Below, piece by piece: positions 21,513-29,347 of a stretch of 37,088 nucleotides of DNA. Origin of the DNA: CANGTU01 sp046336655 (GTDB lineage: Bacteria > Bacteroidota > Bacteroidia > Flavobacteriales_D > Sanyastnellaceae); assembly GCA_046336655.1 (NCBI GenBank), contig JBKDGH010000096.1:1-37088 (forward strand), in the 5' to 3' direction. Below the pieces are notes generated by a model. It saw only the letters and a program-made list of their open reading frames with translations. It was not told the origin of the DNA and ran no database searches. Each line of letters begins with the position of its first letter. Within the stretch, counting starts at the first letter, position 1. Position numbers and translations under genes: made by a program.

Positions 21513-22808
21513 ATGTTCCGTTTTGTACTCCTCTTCACGTTTCTTCCTGCACTGGCCTTTGCTCAGCAGCCCGCTGTGCCGTGTGGCTATGACTACTGGT
21601 TCGCACATCAGAAACAGCACCGCAGGGAATACGCGGATGCCCTCACCAAGGTCATTTCCAACTGGAAATCCTCAGAACGCGGCGGCGGCGGCGGTGTAGT
21701 CGTTCTACCTGTGGTCTTTCATGTGGTGTACAACACCGATGCACAGAACATCTCCGACGAAGTCATTGCCACACAGCTCGACGTACTCAATGAGGACTAC
21801 CGCAGACTGAATGAAAACGCTTCGGATACCCGCTCCGAGTTTCTTCCTGTAGCTGCGGATTGTGAAATCGAATTTGCCCTTGCGACCATTGACCCTGATG
21901 GCAATCCAACGACCGGCATCACCCATACGTTTACCGAGCGCAGCGGATTCACGCTCGATCTGTTTTCCCAAACCAATACCCTCGATGAAGTAAAAAAATC
22001 CGTCACCGGTGGTGTGGATGCGTGGGACACGGAGCATTACATCAACGTGTGGATCTGCAATATCGAAGCGGGATTTCTCGGACAGATTTTCGGCCTGGCC
22101 TATCCACCTGCGACACTCGATAACTGGCCTGCGGGAAGCAATGCGCCTGATCCGACACTCGAAGGCGTAATCATCCACTACACCACCGCAGGAAGAAACA
22201 ATCCGCAGGCAGGCGATGACGGCTTTGAAGGCAATGAACTCGGCCGCACCCTCGTGCACGAGATCGGTCATTACCTTGGCTTGCGCCACACCTGGGGTGA
22301 TGCGCTGCCCTTCCTCGAAGACGGTTGTGCAGTAGACGACGGAATGGCCGACACCCCAAACACCGCGACAGGCGATCAGTTCGCATGCGACCTCACCTCC
22401 AATTCATGCGAAACGGATGTGCCCGGCGACCTGCCGGATCAGATCGAAAACTACATGGACTACACACCCGATGTGTGCCTCAACATGTTCACCAACGATC
22501 AGAAAGACCTCATGCGCTTTGTCGTGTTCAATCTTCGTCCCGGACTACTTGACGGAGTGCAGGTGACCGAGCGCACGATTCCTTCGGGGACGTTATACCC
22601 GAACCCCGCAGGAGATCAGTTTGCCGTGCGCTTCGACCATCGTGTGCGTGGCACACTTGAAGTGCGCGACTGCACCGGACGTGTGGTGGATGAGTTGATG
22701 ATCGACGGATTCGAAACGTCTGCAGACTGCTCACACTACCCCTCCGGAGTGTACACCATTGCGATGCGAAACAGCAAAATTGCTCCGATGCGGATTGCGG
22801 TACAGTGA
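21513..22808 (+). CDS. Secreted M43-family (cytophagalysin/pappalysin-type) metalloprotease with T9SS sorting domain
   Basis: 431 residues from ATG 21513. The signal peptide (MFRFVLLFTFLPALAFAQ) is followed by a short pro-region with a poly-Gly run. The catalytic domain has the zinc site H249-EIGHYLGLR-H259, with E250 as the general base, and a Met-turn NYMDYT with M315. VVFHVVYN and NVWICNIEAG are further M43 landmarks. Cysteines at the C-terminal side of the active site (DGCAVDD, FACDLTSNSC, VCLNMF) fit the family's disulfides. Residues about 360-431 (LYPNPAGDQF, PSGVYTIAM) are a type A T9SS sorting domain, so the enzyme is exported to the surface or medium. Convergent with mfd: only 9 bp separate the stop codons, leaving no room for a terminator. 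Confidence 0.93.
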   Translation: MFRFVLLFTFLPALAFAQQPAVPCGYDYWFAHQKQHRREYADALTKVISNWKSSERGGGGGVVVLPVVFHVVYNTDAQNISDEVIATQLDVLNEDYRRLNENASDTRSEFLPVAADCEIEFALATIDPDGNPTTGITHTFTERSGFTLDLFSQTNTLDEVKKSVTGGVDAWDTEHYINVWICNIEAGFLGQIFGLAYPPATLDNWPAGSNAPDPTLEGVIIHYTTAGRNNPQAGDDGFEGNELGRTLVHEIGHYLGLRHTWGDALPFLEDGCAVDDGMADTPNTATGDQFACDLTSNSCETDVPGDLPDQIENYMDYTPDVCLNMFTNDQKDLMRFVVFNLRPGLLDGVQVTERTIPSGTLYPNPAGDQFAVRFDHRVRGTLEVRDCTGRVVDELMIDGFETSADCSHYPSGVYTIAMRNSKIAPMRIAVQ

Positions 22809-22817
22809 TCGTAAAAC

Positions 22818-25800
22818 TTACGAATCCACCATCGTCTGCAGTGCATTCAGCGCCGTGCGCAGAGAAGTCACTTCATTGAACGACAAACGCAGAGAACCAT
22901 CCTTCTCATACATCTTGGCGGCCTTCGGATTGGCCTTGATGAAATCCAGCACGCGTGAAAACTTGTCGGACTGGTAGTAAGGACTATCCTGCTTCGTGAT
23001 GAAGTAGCCGATCATCTTTCCACTCTTCAGCACGAGCTTCTCAAATCCGATTTCACGCGCCAGCCAACGCAGGTGCATGGTATCCATGAGTTGCTGAACT
23101 ACAGGAGGAATAGGTCCGAAGCGATCATTCAGCTGCCCGGCAAAAGCGTCAAGTGCCTTTTCATCGCTGATGTCGTCGAGTTCTTTGTAGAGCGCCAGAC
23201 GCTCGGAAATGCTGCTCACATAATCATCCGGAATCAGCAATTCAAAGTCTGTTTCGAGGGTTGTTTCCTTCACGTAGTCCTTCGTGCGGCGGATTTCTTC
23301 TTCATAGAGATCCTTGAAGTGCTCCTGCTTGAGTTCATCAATGGCTTCGTTGAGGATTTTCTGATACGTCTCAAATCCGATGTCATTGATAAATCCGCTC
23401 TGTTCTCCGCCGAGCAGATTTCCCGCACCGCGGATATCCAAATCGCGCATGGCGATGTGAAGTCCGGAGCCCAGGTCACTGAATTGCTCAATCGCAGTTA
23501 AGCGCTTGCGGGCGTCATCGGTGAGAAGGTTGACGGGCGGACAGAGCAGGTAACAAAACGCGTGCTTGTTGTTTCGTCCGACACGCCCGCGCAACTGATG
23601 CAGGTCACTCATTCCGAAGTGATGCGCATCGTTGATAATGATTGTATTGGCATTTGGAATATCAATTCCACTTTCGACGATGGCGGTGCTCACGAGCACA
23701 TCATACGATCCTTCGATAAACTGTGTCATCACGTCTTCGAGCTGCTCGCCGGTCATTTGTCCGTGGCCGATACCCACGCGCACATCAGGACAAAGGCGCT
23801 GAATCATCCCGGCAATTTCTGCAAGATTCTGAATGCGGTTGTGCACGAAGAAAACCTGTCCGCCGCGCTGCACCTCATAGCTCACCGCATCGCGGATCAC
23901 TTCCTCATTGAACGGACGCAGCTCTGTGCGGATGGGATGACGGTTAGGCGGAGGAGTCTGGATAATGCTGAGATCACGCGCGCCCATCAGCGAGAACTGC
24001 AGCGTGCGCGGAATCGGTGTGGCAGTGAGGGTCAGGGTATCCACTGTCGCTTTCAACGTCTTCAGCTTATCCTTTGCACTCACTCCGAACTTCTGCTCTT
24101 CGTCAATGATGAGCAGGCCGAGATCCTTGAACTTGATGCGCTTGCCCAGCAGTGCGTGCGTACCGATGAGAATATCCACCTCACCCATCTCCACGCGCTT
24201 GAGTGTCTCGGTCTGTTGCTTCGCCGTTTTGAAGCGGTTGATGTAATCCACCTTCACGGGAAAATCCTTGAGACGGGCTGCAAAGCTCTTTGCGTGTTGA
24301 AGGGAAAGAATGGTGGTGGGAACGAGTACAGCAACTTGTTTTCCATCCGTGGCAGCTTTGAATGCGGCGCGTATTGCAATCTCCGTTTTTCCAAAGCCCA
24401 CATCACCGCACACCAGACGGTCCATCGGCGAAGGCGCTTCCATGTCTTCCTTCACGGCAATGGTAGCCTTGAGCTGATCGGGCGTATCCTCATAGATAAA
24501 TGAAGCTTCCAGCTCCGTTTGCAGATAGCTGTCAGGCGCGAATGCAAACCCTTTTGTAGCTTTTCGCTTCGCGTAGAGTTTGATCAGGTCGAATGCAAGT
24601 TCCTTGACCTTGGTTTTCGTCTTGCGCTTGAGCGTCTGCCATGCGTTACTGCCGAGCTTGTCCATGGAAGGCGTCGTGCCCTCCTTGCCCACGTACTTAC
24701 TGATGCGGTGCAGCGAGTGAATGCTCACATACAGAATGTCGCCTCCCTTGTAAGTAAGGCGGATGGCTTCCTGCTCCTTGCCGTTCACATCGATCTTCTG
24801 CAGTCCGGAAAACTGTCCGACACCGTGATCAATGTGTACTACGTAATCACCAGGCTGAAGCGCCATGATTTCCTTGAGCGTGATGGCCTCCTTGCTCTTC
24901 TTGAAGCCCTCCTTCAGGCGGAAGCGGTGATAGCGTTCGAAAATCTGATGATCAGTATACAGCAGGAGCTTTAGTCTCCGATCCACGAAGCCTTCATGAA
25001 ACTCCGCAGCGAGAGGCTGAAAATGCACTGCGTGATCCTTGTCTACAAAAATCTGATGGAGGCGTTCAATCTGTTTCGGCTGGCCGGCGGCCACCACATT
25101 GAAATAACCCTGCTTGTCGTTATTCGCGAGGTTGGTGCCCAGCATATCAAAATTCTTGTTGAATGCAGGTTGCGGAATGATGTCGAATGCAGCTACGGTG
25201 CCTTCCACGAATTGCCTTTGGCTGCCTGCCTCAATCACGCGCATTCCGCGAAGCAGGGAAAGCAGGTCATTGCGGCCGGTGTAGAGCTCCTCCGGCGTTT
25301 CGCGTTTCAACACCCCTTTCAGTTTCTCGTACTGCGCGCGCGCCCTGTCGAGTTCCTTCTCCGCCGCATCGAGCACTACGGATGTTTCGCCCATCCACAC
25401 GATGCTATCCTTGTCCACAAAACGCAAAAGGTTCACGCGTGCCTCTTCGGCATTGCGTGTGCTCACATCAGGGACAATGGTGGCGCGCGTCATTTTAGCC
25501 ACAGAAAGCTGGGTCACCGGATCAAACTTCCGGATGCTGTCCACCTCATCGCCAAACAGCTCAATGCGGTAAGGATGATCGAAGGAAAATGAAAACACAT
25601 CCAGGATACCTCCGCGCACGGCATATTGTCCGGGCTCAAACACATAATCCACCTTTTCAAATCCGAACTCGTGAAAGAGCTCGTCCATAAAGTCGTATGA
25701 AAGCCTGTGGCCGACTTCAATGTCGTAGGTGTTTTTCTCCATCTCCGCTTCCGTCACCACATTCTCTGCGATGGCTTCGGCATAGGTCACAATCACTGCA

Positions 25801-26204
25801 TGGCCGCTGTGCCTGCGCAGGTCATTGAGCACCTCGGCACGCATGGCCACATTCGCGTTCTCGGTTTGTTCCGTCTGATAGGGAACCCGCGCACTGCGGG
25901 GGAAAAAGAACAGCTTCAGGCCGTCCGGTCCGCTCACCGACAATGTAGTATCGCCTTCGCGCTTTGACAGGTCAAAGATATATTCCAGGTCATTCAGAAA
26001 ATAGGCAGCGCGTTCCTTGTCCTCCAGCACCATCACAATCGTATTAGGCACTTCGCGGATCACTGATGCTGCAATGAATGACAGTGCAGAGCCGCTGGCA
26101 CCCCGCACCTGCACCTTGCTCTCTGGTGGACGCACATCGGAAATGATCTGCCTGACCCCTTCATCGGCGGCATAGCGCCGGGTAATCTCCTCTAAAATAT
26201 TCAT
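22818..26204 (-). CDS. mfd: Transcription-repair coupling factor
   Basis: 1128 residues from ATG 26204. The ATP-dependent translocase displaces RNA polymerase stalled at DNA lesions and recruits UvrA. The N-terminal UvrB-like region contains FFPRSARVPYQTEQ. The RNA-polymerase-interaction domain (GDYVVHIDHGVGQFSGLQK) is near residue 450. Superfamily 2 helicase motifs follow: Walker A GDVGFGKTE near 600, DEEQKFGV near 698, TATPIPRTL, and QLRGRVGRNNKH. A C-terminal TRCF domain ends the protein. The frame is open upstream to 26333, but the MNILEEITRRY start is the family-like one, and the stretch before it contains a promoter-like box (TATCTTCG, 26262-26269) and a strong hairpin. Confidence 0.97.
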   Translation of the reverse strand: MNILEEITRRYAADEGVRQIISDVRPPESKVQVRGASGSALSFIAASVIREVPNTIVMVLEDKERAAYFLNDLEYIFDLSKREGDTTLSVSGPDGLKLFFFPRSARVPYQTEQTENANVAMRAEVLNDLRRHSGHAVIVTYAEAIAENVVTEAEMEKNTYDIEVGHRLSYDFMDELFHEFGFEKVDYVFEPGQYAVRGGILDVFSFSFDHPYRIELFGDEVDSIRKFDPVTQLSVAKMTRATIVPDVSTRNAEEARVNLLRFVDKDSIVWMGETSVVLDAAEKELDRARAQYEKLKGVLKRETPEELYTGRNDLLSLLRGMRVIEAGSQRQFVEGTVAAFDIIPQPAFNKNFDMLGTNLANNDKQGYFNVVAAGQPKQIERLHQIFVDKDHAVHFQPLAAEFHEGFVDRRLKLLLYTDHQIFERYHRFRLKEGFKKSKEAITLKEIMALQPGDYVVHIDHGVGQFSGLQKIDVNGKEQEAIRLTYKGGDILYVSIHSLHRISKYVGKEGTTPSMDKLGSNAWQTLKRKTKTKVKELAFDLIKLYAKRKATKGFAFAPDSYLQTELEASFIYEDTPDQLKATIAVKEDMEAPSPMDRLVCGDVGFGKTEIAIRAAFKAATDGKQVAVLVPTTILSLQHAKSFAARLKDFPVKVDYINRFKTAKQQTETLKRVEMGEVDILIGTHALLGKRIKFKDLGLLIIDEEQKFGVSAKDKLKTLKATVDTLTLTATPIPRTLQFSLMGARDLSIIQTPPPNRHPIRTELRPFNEEVIRDAVSYEVQRGGQVFFVHNRIQNLAEIAGMIQRLCPDVRVGIGHGQMTGEQLEDVMTQFIEGSYDVLVSTAIVESGIDIPNANTIIINDAHHFGMSDLHQLRGRVGRNNKHAFCYLLCPPVNLLTDDARKRLTAIEQFSDLGSGLHIAMRDLDIRGAGNLLGGEQSGFINDIGFETYQKILNEAIDELKQEHFKDLYEEEIRRTKDYVKETTLETDFELLIPDDYVSSISERLALYKELDDISDEKALDAFAGQLNDRFGPIPPVVQQLMDTMHLRWLAREIGFEKLVLKSGKMIGYFITKQDSPYYQSDKFSRVLDFIKANPKAAKMYEKDGSLRLSFNEVTSLRTALNALQTMVDS

Positions 26205-26220
26205 CGGCTTGAACGCGGAC

Positions 26221-26245
26221 AGGCCGAAGGGAACACCTCCGGCCT
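26221..26245 (-). other. 10-bp stem-loop in the mfd leader
   Basis: Two 10-nt arms (26221-26230 and 26236-26245) enclose a 5-nt loop. In minus-strand RNA all ten pairs form (nine Watson-Crick, one G-U), 16 nt before the mfd ATG. On the plus strand the same hairpin carries one A-C mismatch but is followed by six T residues (26245-26250), so it also looks like an intrinsic terminator for antisense transcription. No plus-strand gene precedes it. Confidence 0.55.
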
Positions 26246-26261
26246 TTTTTAATTTGCGCCG

Positions 26262-26269
26262 CGAAGATA
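26262..26269 (-). promoter_or_regulatory. Putative -7 element (TATCTTCG) of mfd
   Basis: A 7-of-8 match to TAnnTTTG on the minus strand, 57 nt upstream of the ATG. It places the transcription start just before the leader hairpin. The identical octamer precedes glyS. Confidence 0.35.
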
Positions 26270-26430
26270 GGCGGGAGAATTCCACACACTTTCCTGTCTG
26301 ACCAAGAAATAACCCCCGCCCACGAACTTTCAAAACGCCTCTGCCGGTTTGAAGAAGACCGCTCGTTCATCCGCAGACAACCCAAGCTTCACTCAGCCGA
26401 TAAAGCCCATTACATCCGGAAGGCGGTGGC

Positions 26431-27711
26431 GTGGATCAGCCGCGAACCCGACAAACAAGAATCGGAATAGCGTTTCTTTGCACCGTGACGGATGAATTTC
26501 TGAAATCCGAAGAATGGCAGGGCTTTTCGGTGCATCTGACAACTTCGCGCGAAGGCGGGCGAGAACTGATTGCATTGGGCAAACGCGACGTGTTCTTTCT
26601 TCCGCATACTGACCCGGAGGCACTTGAACACCTCGACGCATGGCTGAAGGCTTCAGCCGAATGGACGTTCGGTATACTGTCGTACGAGCTCCATGCGTGC
26701 ACAGAACCTTCGGTTGCGCCGCATCATTTGCCCGCATCCGAACCCTCTTTAGTGTTTTTCCATCCGCAGGTAGTAGCTGAAAAAGAAGCGGGTGTGTGGA
26801 AGATTCATTTCAACACCAGTTCACTCAGCGATGATTCTCTTCTTCAGGCCATCGAAGTACCTGGAGGACAACACATCATGCCACCAGTGATGCTTCATGG
26901 AAAAGTATCGCGCGAAGAATACATCCGCAATGTGGAATCGTTGCAGCGGCATATCCGCCTCGGCGATATCTATGAAGTCAACTACTGCGTGCCCTTCAGC
27001 GCGTCATGCGAGGTGCATCGTCCCTATGCACTCTGGCAAAAACTCGTCAGCCGCACCCAGGCTCCGATGTCAGGTTATTTCAGAAGCGGTGCACATCTGC
27101 TGCTCTGTGCTTCTCCGGAGCGCTATCTCGCCCGTCGCGGAAACACCGTGATTTCACAACCTATCAAAGGCACCATTCGCCGCGGTGCGACACACGAGGA
27201 AGATGAGCAACTGAAAGAGGCCTTGCTCGCGAGCCCCAAGGAGCGAAGTGAAAACGTAATGATTGTGGACCTCGTGCGCAATGATCTGTCGCGCGCCGCA
27301 TTGCCCGGCAGTGTGCATGTGGATGAACTGTTTGGCATTCATACATTCAATACCGTGCATCACATGATCAGCACGGTGAGCGCGGAGGTGCACGCGGAGA
27401 CCTCGTTTGCAGAGTTGTTGCGCAACACCTTTCCGATGGGCTCAATGACCGGCGCTCCCAAAGTGGAGGCGATGAAACTCATTCGCGGGCACGAGCCTGC
27501 GGGAAGGGGTTGGTACAGCGGTGCGTTGGGCTATATTCGTCCGAACGGCGACTTTGATTTTAATGTGATCATCCGAAGCTTGTCCGTGAATACAAACGCA
27601 CACACCGTGCGTTGCTCCGTAGGCAGTGCCATTACAGTGCATGCCGATCCAGAAAAAGAATATGACGAATGCCTGCTGAAGCTTCAGGCCATTCAGGGAG
27701 TATTGTCGTGA
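26431..27711 (+). CDS. pabB: Aminodeoxychorismate synthase component I (PabB-like chorismate-binding enzyme)
   Basis: 426 residues from GTG 26431. The enzyme aminates chorismate for p-aminobenzoate and folate synthesis. The chorismate-binding fold is clear: GDIYEVNYCVPFSA, SPERYLARRGNTVISQPIKGTIRRG, NVMIVDLVRNDLSR, and TFPMGSMTGAPKVEAMKLI. The PIKGT motif (residues 244-248, Lys246) is the PabB form; anthranilate synthases have PIAGT. There is no fused glutaminase or lyase domain. No ATG is available. An alternative GTG at 26485 follows a TTTCTTTG box (26473-26480) by 4 nt, but would remove the first conserved strand. tilS starts 21 bp downstream, so they may form an operon. Function could overlap TrpE, but the Lys makes PabB more likely. 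Confidence 0.9.
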   Translation: MDQPRTRQTRIGIAFLCTVTDEFLKSEEWQGFSVHLTTSREGGRELIALGKRDVFFLPHTDPEALEHLDAWLKASAEWTFGILSYELHACTEPSVAPHHLPASEPSLVFFHPQVVAEKEAGVWKIHFNTSSLSDDSLLQAIEVPGGQHIMPPVMLHGKVSREEYIRNVESLQRHIRLGDIYEVNYCVPFSASCEVHRPYALWQKLVSRTQAPMSGYFRSGAHLLLCASPERYLARRGNTVISQPIKGTIRRGATHEEDEQLKEALLASPKERSENVMIVDLVRNDLSRAALPGSVHVDELFGIHTFNTVHHMISTVSAEVHAETSFAELLRNTFPMGSMTGAPKVEAMKLIRGHEPAGRGWYSGALGYIRPNGDFDFNVIIRSLSVNTNAHTVRCSVGSAITVHADPEKEYDECLLKLQAIQGVLS

Positions 27712-27719
27712 GGCCCGAG

Positions 27720-27727
27720 TACCTTTG
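27720..27727 (+). promoter_or_regulatory. -7 element (TACCTTTG) immediately upstream of tilS
   Basis: An exact TAnnTTTG match, 5 nt before the tilS ATG and 9 nt after the pabB stop. Used as a promoter it would give a leaderless tilS mRNA in addition to any readthrough from pabB. Confidence 0.5.
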
Positions 27728-27732
27728 AGGCC

Positions 27733-29049
27733 ATGAAGCAGGTCGCCGGCGAATTTACATGCGCACTCCGGGAGCTGAGGGCAGGCCACAATCTCCTGCT
27801 CGCAGTGAGCGGTGGTATGGACAGTATGGTGATGCTGCACCTCGCCCACGAAGCCGGATTGCGATGCGGTGTAGCGCATGTGAACTACGGATTGCGCGGG
27901 ACAGATGCGGTGCTCGACGCACGGCTGACCGAGCAGACTGCGATGCGGTTCGGATATCCGTATCATCTGCTTGAGCTTTCTGAATCAGAAGCCCAACGCC
28001 TCGGGCAGCGTAATACTCAGGAAGCCGCGCGCAACATTCGCTACGACTGGCTGAAGTGGATCAAGCAGCTTCACCATTACGATCACATACTCACGGCGCA
28101 TCACGCCGATGATCAGGCCGAAACGATGCTGCATCATTTTCTTCGCGGCAGCGGACCCAAAGGCCTTGCAGGCATAGCCCCACGTACGCAGGATTTCATC
28201 CGCCCTATGCTTGGTCTGACCAAAAATGAAATTCGGGAATGGGCGCATGCACATGCCATCCCATGGCGCGAAGACGCTAGCAATGCAACCACGATATACA
28301 CACGCAACACGATCAGGCTCGATATCCTGCCGCAGCTCGAGGCGCTCACACCGGGGCTTGCAGAGCGTCTTGCCGGATTAGCGCCTGTGTATCAGGAAAC
28401 GGCAGATCTTGTAAAACGCCACACTCAGCAGGCGTTGCACAACTATATCGTGCATGAAGGAGGCGTGATCTCACTCGACCTCGCGGATTTCAATCAATAT
28501 CCCTATCCGCGCTTGTTACTGGCAGAATGGCTGATGCCATTCGGATTCGCATTTAATCAGGTGGATGCAGTAATTGCGCTCTCCACCTCACCGTCCGGCG
28601 CGCGGGTAGAATCCGACAGCCATACACTTTGGAAAGACCGGGACAGGCTTTGTCTGGTGTCACGCACTGCAGCCCCTGACACCGAAGAGGCTGTTACTCC
28701 GGAGACACTCCGCTGTGCGCATTTTCCGGTAATCTGTCAGTCCATCCCACGCAGCGAATGGATGCTGAGCACCTCGCCGGATTGCGGACAATTCGATCAG
28801 GAAAGCCTGCAATTTCCCCTCCTCGTTCGCCACTGGCGTGAGGGCGACCGGATTCGTCCGCTTGGCATGACAGGCACCCAGCTCGTGAGCGACATTCTCA
28901 CCCAGCGCAAGGTGCCGGTGTTCATGAAACCTTCAGCCGTAGTCGTGGAAATGAACGGTGAGATCATCTGGTTAGCAGGACACCGGATCGCGGAGCAGTG
29001 CAAAGTCACGCCAGCGACGCAGACCATCTGGCAGATGCAGATTGCGTAG
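27733..29049 (+). CDS. tilS: tRNA(Ile)-lysidine synthase
   Basis: 438 residues. Converts C34 of the CAU anticodon of tRNA-Ile2 to lysidine using ATP and lysine, so that the tRNA reads AUA codons. The PP-loop SGGMDS is at residues 26-31 (LLLAVSGGMDSMVMLHLA), followed by VAHVNYGLRG, the LTAHHADDQAETMLHHFLRG segment and the RPMLGL..EIREWAHAHAIPWREDASN region of the family. The C-terminal substrate-binding domain (FPLLVRHWREGDRIRPLGMTG; SDILTQRKVP) is complete. It follows pabB by 21 bp. Confidence 0.96.
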   Translation: MKQVAGEFTCALRELRAGHNLLLAVSGGMDSMVMLHLAHEAGLRCGVAHVNYGLRGTDAVLDARLTEQTAMRFGYPYHLLELSESEAQRLGQRNTQEAARNIRYDWLKWIKQLHHYDHILTAHHADDQAETMLHHFLRGSGPKGLAGIAPRTQDFIRPMLGLTKNEIREWAHAHAIPWREDASNATTIYTRNTIRLDILPQLEALTPGLAERLAGLAPVYQETADLVKRHTQQALHNYIVHEGGVISLDLADFNQYPYPRLLLAEWLMPFGFAFNQVDAVIALSTSPSGARVESDSHTLWKDRDRLCLVSRTAAPDTEEAVTPETLRCAHFPVICQSIPRSEWMLSTSPDCGQFDQESLQFPLLVRHWREGDRIRPLGMTGTQLVSDILTQRKVPVFMKPSAVVVEMNGEIIWLAGHRIAEQCKVTPATQTIWQMQIA

Positions 29050-29347
29050 TACCCGATGCAGGACCTGATGAAACCTCTCTTGCTTCGCCGGTGACCCCAG
29101 CGGGAAACCAATATCCGCCCATGAATGACCCCTGCGAAGAAGTCCTTGTTCCATTTCCGGACATGGCCCAATCCTCGCCTATTCCGCATCTCCGATGGAA
29201 AAAACAGCAATGCTCTGATGCACAGAAGCCACTGCGATTTAACATCCTTTCAAACTCTGAAATTCCAAGCCACTGCGCATTTGCCCCTTCGTTTATAACT
29301 CACCGCTACTACCTTTGAGCCATTACACAGGTAAGTTGTAATTATCC
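29050..29347. other. 298-bp intergenic region upstream of the DsbD-family gene
   Basis: No convincing gene on either strand; the short frames here lack family features and run into tilS antisense. The only signal recognised is an exact TACCTTTG element at 29310-29317. No hairpin with a T-run follows tilS. Confidence 0.5.
29310..29317 (+). promoter_or_regulatory. -7 element (TACCTTTG) of the DsbD-family gene
   Basis: An exact TAnnTTTG match 30 nt upstream of the ATG, predicting a ~25-nt leader. A TTTA near 29291-29294 is at -33 distance but is not a TTG. Confidence 0.5.

Noticed and set aside
23562..24503. 313-codon plus-strand frame opposite mfd
   Set aside because: Fully embedded antisense to conserved helicase motifs, with no promoter or recognisable domain; a shadow of GC-biased codons.
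29050..29347. Small gene or RNA between tilS and the DsbD-family gene
   Set aside because: No cloverleaf, conserved frame or start signal beyond the promoter-like element; the short frames look random.
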